Source: Mnemiopsis leidyi
Lineage: Eukaryota; Ctenophora; Tentaculata; Lobata; Bolinopsidae
DNA: 31,160 nt
Reading direction: 5' to 3'
Assembly (NCBI GenBank): GCA_000226015.1
Contig: JH155877.1
Location: 9,857 to 41,016, forward strand
Of the stretch, positions 28,501 to 31,160 are shown in pieces. The notes under the pieces were generated by a model that was given only the letters and a program-made list of their open reading frames with translations, was not told the DNA's origin and searched no databases. The translations under genes and the position numbers were made by a program. Within the stretch, counting starts at the first letter, position 1, and the number at the start of each line of letters is the position of its first letter.

Positions 28501-30809
28501 TATGTTCCTTGTTTTTGGTATTGTGGGATTTGCTATTGCGTTTATTGAGCTTGTTGTGATTTTAAGGAACCGAGGAGAGTTAGAGGCTAGTAAAAACGTA
28601 GTTTTGAAAACAGAGAAGAGTGATGATCGATTGAATGATATTGGTTTAGGCAGACATCCTGTTTGACTAACATTGGAGATGCAAAAATGGAGACGTGCTC
28701 TCTGTTTTTGTTCATTGCAGCAATATTTTACTTCTTAAAATGATATATTGAATTAGTTTCTCCGTATGTGGCCACGCCACATGTCGATCGTCGGATCGTA
28801 TTGTTGTTACGAAAGTTTTCTGTTTGTGTTTGTTTTGCGAAGTAAACTTTTTCTTCAGTTTCCTCGAAGTTTAAGTACCAGGTTGTCCGAGAAATAATGG
28901 GATCTAAAATATGACTTTCCTCTAGAAATCATTGAGTGGAGAGTTACATATCTTAAAATATGTAAAGATTTAACATATCATTATGTTTGATCACTTAAAT
29001 GTTCGGTGCCATTTTTGGGCGACCTGACATGATATTTTCAGTTGCTCTGAATGAAATCTAGTTGCTATATTTATGCTATTGTGCTATTGTTCTATAATAT
29101 ACCATTCAAATAATTGACGCTATTTTGAATAATTATCCTATTTGGCACTTGTGTTATATTTATCCTACTGAGTATTTATCCTTAATGAATTATGAATTGA
29201 TACTTCTGCTATACCTACTAACCTGATTTTTATGAACTCGACAGCCCTTTTCAACTTCAAAGCACCGGTTTTGATAACCATCGTCACACAAATCAAAATC
29301 TTGACAGACCGCAAAGAAAGAAATTGTGGTAAGTTGACTGAAATAATAAATTTGGAATTAGCCGGTACGGTAGGTCAAGAAGGAAGTTAAACTATTTTGT
29401 TATCAGGTGAGTATTGGTTAAACATAAATCCATTTGGATCGTCTCAAAATCTGAGCTAAGGAGAGATTTTATTATAAATAAGAAATTTAGTACCCCTGCA
29501 TGAGACAAGAAAGTGCAACTCTTGAGCTGTCTGTACAATTAATTTGATCCAGTCCGTCTTTGCAGGTCCAAGCGAATATCGTCAATCTGAGTTTGTTATT
29601 GATTTCAAGAATCAACCATGAAATTGTTTTAAGCGGTATAAGGACAACTTTGTTGCAGCTCTTAGTCTGGAAAATTTTCAAACAAAACGCATATCTAAAA
29701 CGTTCAGCCTATTATGATTAAGCGGTTGGAAAATCTGTTGAATTAAAAAGTCAACAGATAGGAGAAAGAGGGACCTGGGTACAGCACATATTTGGTGAGG
29801 GTAGAGAGGGCGGATGTTATCTGGGAAGTTGTTGTAGAAGTCAGGTCCATGGACATCGCCGGGGACACACCATCTGGGGAGTGGAGATTTGTTTATCATA
29901 GTTTGCTTGGAGATTTGTATGGAGGTTAAAGTAAGCTTCCTCGTTTGAGATTCAAACTTTAATGGTTAAGTGTAGACCAATAAAGCAATTAGCCGAAAAA
30001 TCCTTGGGTTGAAACACTAACCTGATAATATCTTCTTCCCCACACAAATCTACCGACTCATCCTCTCCTTCGAAACAGTTGGTGTTGTTGTCACACATGT
30101 ACATGGGGTGAATGTGTTTCCCTAGCTTAGAGTTACAGTTCACTCCGTATGTATTATTGTTACACAACGCTTCGTCGTTACATCTGTTTTAAAATAGTGT
30201 TCAGTGTTATACTTTTAGTTGTGGTACTGGATTCGGTTTTATATGTAGGTGAAAAGAACACTTGGTGGACAGATAAAAACATTTTTACGAGGAAACAACA
30301 GTGAAGATTATTCATTATTTGATTTATGATTAATTGCTGCGAAAGTGAGCTTTTCTCACAAAATTTCCAAAACAATCACGTGACTCAACATCAAACAAAG
30401 TCTGACCGGTAACAATCACAGTTCAGATCGCAGACTTTGTCACTGCTGATGGTTGTGTTTGTCTCTCCTTGGCAAACGTAAACACCTCCTCCCTGCAATC
30501 CTTCGCATCTAGAGTGAGGGGTTTGAACTTTGAGGTTATAGGGAGTTGGGAGTCCGATTTGAACGTCCTATGTTGTTCACAGTAAGGGTATCTAAATCTT
30601 TAACTAAAACTAGGATAATCTCGTTTCAATGTTCTGTCAAAATCTGGACTGATCCTATTTTCTAGAAATATATGTCCTGTATGAATATCTACCCTACCCT
30701 TTCTCATCTACGTCTGTATTATGACAAGTATGTTGACCATTGCAGTCCGCGTATCTGAAGTTAACCAGCCCCGATAGTATCTTATCTGTGAACTCTATCT
30801 CTCCTTCTC
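21402..30809 (-). CDS. LDLa-rich relaxin/LGR-type G-protein-coupled receptor, 15 exons, 5' incomplete
   Basis: Fifteen minus-strand exons with matching phases give about 1,035 residues ending at a stop (21402-21404). The ectodomain is a series of disulphide-rich LDLa modules (VCDGVRDCPDNNDESEEEC, VCNLANDCGDDSDEANC, LCDGQFDCSDKSDEC and more diverged ones), a Cys-rich stretch (YMACTGACNDATCPLKAVEQ) and then directly TM1. No leucine-rich repeats are visible between the LDLa modules and TM1, unlike vertebrate RXFP1/2. The 7TM core has relaxin/LGR features: SAGDFMMGGYLL in TM2, SVQC before TM3, GVCIF in loop 2, TDFLCWIPF in TM6 and PINSVINPVLY in TM7. The D/E of the DRY motif is replaced (VLSVSRLLYIK). 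It is expected to act at the plasma membrane as a peptide or hormone receptor; the ligand is unknown. The amino terminus lies beyond 31160. Confidence 0.87.
22691..22885 (-). repeat. 42-bp repeat carrying the TM3 exon donor
   Basis: Repeat copies contain the exon 14 end and its donor (atcaag|gtaattac on the minus strand). On the + strand gtaatt occurs at 22692, 22734, 22776 and 22844. One copy is interrupted near 22795-22820. Read through, a 42-bp unit encodes TVLSVSRLLYIKVI. Confidence 0.88.
22853..22964 (-). CDS. LDLa receptor, exon 14: TM3
   Basis: Acceptor gtttcag, donor gtaatt, one linking base then 37 residues (WLTSVQCNLLGVFSTLASQL, SVSRLLYIK). The conserved TM3 cysteine is present. 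The acidic residue normally before Arg in DRY/ERW is Ser. Confidence 0.83.
23129..23550 (-). CDS. LDLa receptor, exon 13: two LDLa modules, TM1 and TM2
   Basis: Acceptor gttacag (first copy of a 24-bp array), donor gtaaaa, 140 full codons. VCNLANDCGDDSDEANC and LCDGQFDCSDKSDEC are followed by TM1 (WVIGSLAVLLNSVTLVKF) and TM2 (LVLLVSAGDFMMGGYLLAIA). The chosen acceptor restores normal LDLa spacing (CLPFSQ|VCNLANDC). Confidence 0.88.
23537..23728 (-). repeat. 24-bp tandem repeat carrying the LDLa exon acceptor
   Basis: Eight copies at exactly 24 bp (23537, 23561, ... 23705). On the minus strand seven contain ttacag|gtttgtaac. The copy nearest exon 13 is the coding one. A unit encodes QVCNLATL and stays in frame. 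Confidence 0.95.
23749..23841 (-). CDS. LDLa receptor, exon 12
   Basis: Acceptor acaacag, donor gtactt, phase 0, 31 residues (YFSCDNKKCLPFSQ), first half of an LDLa module that continues in exon 13. Confidence 0.84.
24054..24260 (-). CDS. LDLa receptor, exon 11, cysteine-rich juxtamembrane segment
   Basis: Acceptor tttacag, donor gtaact, phase 0, 69 residues (YGELYVYMACTGACNDATCP, QDSCVNVPYSEKVYTLTQ). It precedes the last two LDLa modules. Confidence 0.82.
24423..24599 (-). CDS. LDLa receptor, exon 10
   Basis: Acceptor ctcgcag, donor gtgagg, phase 0, 59 residues (TDTCVRENEICVQSRDMSEI, then RVLGYCLAG, LTGRCVDQLFE). Cys-containing linker, no named domain recognised. Confidence 0.75.
24794..24881 (-). 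CDS. LDLa receptor, exon 9
   Basis: Acceptor acccag, donor gtatgt, one linking base then 29 residues (CQDVFLCPDNKEAIEFQNLC), ends in phase 0. Confidence 0.75.
25216..25319 (-). CDS. LDLa receptor, exon 8
   Basis: Acceptor ttgtcag, donor gtacct, 34 full codons (MKWVMDGERDCKNGMDENPA), LDLa with W-V-x-DG-x2-DC-x-NG-x-DE. Confidence 0.82.
25320..26740. other. Receptor intron 7
   Basis: Contains the probable SINE at 25431-25600, otherwise AT-rich. No further LDLa exon was seen on the minus strand. Confidence 0.55.
25431..25600 (+). mobile_element. Probable tRNA-derived SINE
   Basis: TGGCTGAGTCGG (25435-25446) fits a pol III A-box of Leu/Ser-type tRNA. A degenerate B-box-like cattcgaac sits about 75 bp later (25518-25526). 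The element ends in an A-run (25592-25598). A hairpin (cagtggacattgtcccactg) lies between. Target-site duplications were not identified. Confidence 0.42.
26741..26860 (-). CDS. LDLa receptor, exon 7, acceptor inside a 44-bp array
   Basis: Acceptor tcctag, donor gtaggt, 40 residues (VCDGVRDCPDNNDESEEECG), a textbook LDLa half-module. The acceptor and the first 13 nt of the exon are repeated five times at 44-bp spacing. Confidence 0.85.
26848..27067 (-). repeat. 44-bp tandem repeat carrying the LDLa exon 7 acceptor
   Basis: Five copies start at 26848, 26892, 26936, 26980 and 27024. On the minus strand each holds ctag|gtttgtgacgggg, and the four non-exonic copies place gtaaga or gtgaga directly after gacggg. 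Confidence 0.95.
27311..28666 (+). CDS. Type I membrane protein with PAN-like and sushi-like regions, intronless, nested in receptor intron
   Basis: A 451-residue intact frame. It starts with a signal peptide (MSIKILPLLLIVSLTEA). Residues 45-117 carry a PAN/apple-like cysteine pattern (C70, C74, C80, C92: QCWLYCKYTLQC, SCSLF). Residues ~151-230 hold paired cysteines and tryptophans (LTWKSC, WSLRKIE) vaguely like a ricin-type trefoil repeat. Residues 311-369 have four cysteines in a sushi/CCP-like order (EVEVVCDMGYGV, LTCGEDE). A transmembrane helix lies at ~396-418 (CFMFLVFGIVGFAIAFIELV), followed by a ~30-residue charged cytoplasmic tail. Such modules usually bind glycans or proteins outside the cell; the role is unknown. 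The gene has no introns and lies antisense in receptor intron 6 (26861-29222). Domain names are pattern-based guesses. Confidence 0.8.
   Translation: MSIKILPLLLIVSLTEALKVSPSSREDMYNMSTHPPSDEEFLNKCLEVGLSISPEQGRLFFFTTSGSLQCWLYCKYTLQCFVVNFNSLNSSCSLFTEKFVYSVRTLESPDFVIRKQCMENKPALKILAASVSHPYPGPKFLIQQIEPSIACLTKGGLEASHLDGNSSYRLTWKSCAETISWSLRKIERLSTKIDTNEFFQIYSSENPDMCMDAFVPADIGKMQGILTKCRESTLLDHEDSQLMFFRNEERLSQSLNYRYFDGLSINSLAGVFDESFIRVIFPSPGDDYNRPLNGLLFTKASSPPELYQSGCDYQHFITPHSSLESREDVPFFLPGEEVEVVCDMGYGVSSLNSSLQTLTCGEDEGVEPCTLLTVEKSEKNERTMTKEKESEEDERCFMFLVFGIVGFAIAFIELVVILRNRGELEASKNVVLKTEKSDDRLNDIGLGRHPV
28667..29222. other. Receptor intron 6, part downstream of the nested membrane-protein gene
   Basis: Likely includes the 3' untranslated region of the + strand gene. 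No coding signal was seen. Confidence 0.5.
29223..29337 (-). CDS. LDLa receptor, exon 6
   Basis: Acceptor atttcag, donor gttagt, one linking base then 38 residues (FFAVCQDFDLCDDGYQNRCF, GCRVHKNQ), ends in phase 0. The following 2.4 kb intron contains the nested + strand gene. Confidence 0.75.
29494..29586 (-). CDS. LDLa receptor, exon 5
   Basis: Acceptor aaactcag, donor gtacta, 30 full codons (LTIFAWTCKDGLDQINCTDS). With the previous exon it forms an LDLa module, C-x5-6-W-x-CKDG-x2-D. Confidence 0.75.
29775..29873 (-). CDS. LDLa receptor, exon 4
   Basis: Acceptor ctccccag, donor gtccct (weak), 32 full codons (WCVPGDVHGPDFYNNFPDNI, YPHQICAVP). Confidence 0.7.
30022..30183 (-). CDS. LDLa receptor, exon 3
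   Basis: Acceptor aaaacag, donor gttagt, 53 full codons (CNDEALCNNNTYGVNC, MYMCDNNTNCFEGEDESVDL), LDLa-like with its C-terminal acidic calcium-cage motif. Confidence 0.78.
30407..30508 (-). CDS. LDLa receptor, exon 2 of those visible
   Basis: Acceptor ctctag, donor gtcaga (weak), 33 full codons (CEGLQGGGVYVCQGE, SSDKVCDLNCDCY). Joined to the next exon it reads CDCYRCNDEALC, an LDLa D-x-x-x-D-E motif. Confidence 0.7.
30698..30809 (-). CDS. LDLa receptor, first visible exon
   Basis: Acceptor ttatcag, donor gtaggg. It starts with two linking bases, so upstream exons exist. 36 full codons (VNFRYADCNGQHTCHNTDVD), the end of an LDLa-like module. Confidence 0.68.
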
Positions 30810-31160
30810 CTGATAAAATTTTTCAGAGGTTTCAAGTTTTTTGTGGTATGTAAAATTTTCATCAAAAGCAATCGATCAAAACAGCAATAGTCTGTAGTTA
30901 ACTACAGTAAACCCTCGATTTACCGGGGCTCTCGGGGGAAAGGGTTGAGGCCCGGTAAATAGAGGGGCCCGGTAAATAGAATTTGACCAAACTATGGCCT
31001 AATTTTGGCAAAAAGTTATTGATAGCTATATGTGGACGCCATCCTGTTCGAATTTATTGACATTAGTACTCCTTGAGGGATTGAGTAACCATGAGAATGG
31101 ATCCAACGTTCTGAATTACATCTTCAATCAGTAATCTCAAGGTCAATTCGTTTATGTAGT
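30810..31160. other. Upstream intron of the receptor gene
   Basis: Contains the pogo/Tigger-like terminus. No LDLa exon was recognised. Confidence 0.5.
30903..30985. mobile_element. Pogo/Tigger-like transposon terminus
   Basis: TA then cagtaaaccctcgatttacc closely resembles the terminal inverted repeats of pogo/Tigger Tc1-mariner elements. The sequence then shows an inverted atttaccggg...cccggtaaat and a direct cccggtaaatag repeat. No transposase or second end is visible in the window. Confidence 0.5.

Noticed and set aside
30901-31160. Complete DNA transposon gene
   Set aside because: Only one terminus-like sequence is present, with no transposase frame and no second inverted end in the window.

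Overview
This is animal (metazoan) nuclear DNA. It has two intron-rich genes whose small exons are flanked by GT/AG splice sites, spectrin repeats, LDL-receptor class A (LDLa) modules and a rhodopsin-type seven-helix receptor, with many minisatellites in introns. The phylum cannot be fixed from the sequence. LDLa modules joined directly to a relaxin/LGR-type 7TM core, plus a PLAT-lipoxygenase, point to an invertebrate, possibly a non-bilaterian such as a cnidarian, placozoan or ctenophore (inference).

Layout. (1) Positions 603-20456, + strand: 29 consecutive phase-compatible exons of a spectrin-repeat protein, about 1,100 residues or roughly nine complete repeats plus two partial ones. The gene is open at both ends. 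(2) Positions 13228-15486, - strand: an intronless 752-residue PLAT-lipoxygenase lying inside a 4.8 kb spectrin intron (12596-17437). All five iron ligands are present. (3) Positions 21402-30809, - strand: 15 exons of an LDLa-rich G-protein-coupled receptor. The C-terminus is complete and the 5' end is beyond the window. (4) Positions 27311-28666, + strand: an intronless 451-residue type I membrane protein (signal peptide, PAN-like and sushi-like cysteine patterns, one transmembrane helix) lying inside a 2.4 kb intron of the receptor gene. No terminal exon or stop was found for the spectrin gene before 31160. If it resumes beyond the window, the receptor gene and its own nested gene would sit inside one further spectrin intron.

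The most unusual property is that tandem repeats repeatedly straddle splice junctions. At six exon edges in two unrelated genes the repeat unit contains the splice site itself plus part of the exon: acceptor at 3056 (64 bp x4), donor at 3955 (24-nt identical copy plus degenerate copies), donor at 17514 (33 bp x8), donor at 22853 (42-bp unit), acceptor at 23550 (24 bp x8) and acceptor at 26860 (44 bp x5). Two further donors start a short intronic duplication. In the 24-bp array the intron is a multiple of three and open in frame, so alternative acceptors would add 8-residue steps inside an LDLa module. In the 44-bp array each complete extra copy reads as a 12-nt mini-exon encoding VCDG followed by a 32-nt GT...AG spacer.

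Other content: a CRE/E-box minisatellite just after the first spectrin exon, a probable tRNA-derived SINE near 25431-25600, a pogo/Tigger-like transposon end at 30903, a GGAATTCCG palindrome cluster, and several simple tandem repeats. The remaining intergenic or intronic stretches show nothing I can support.
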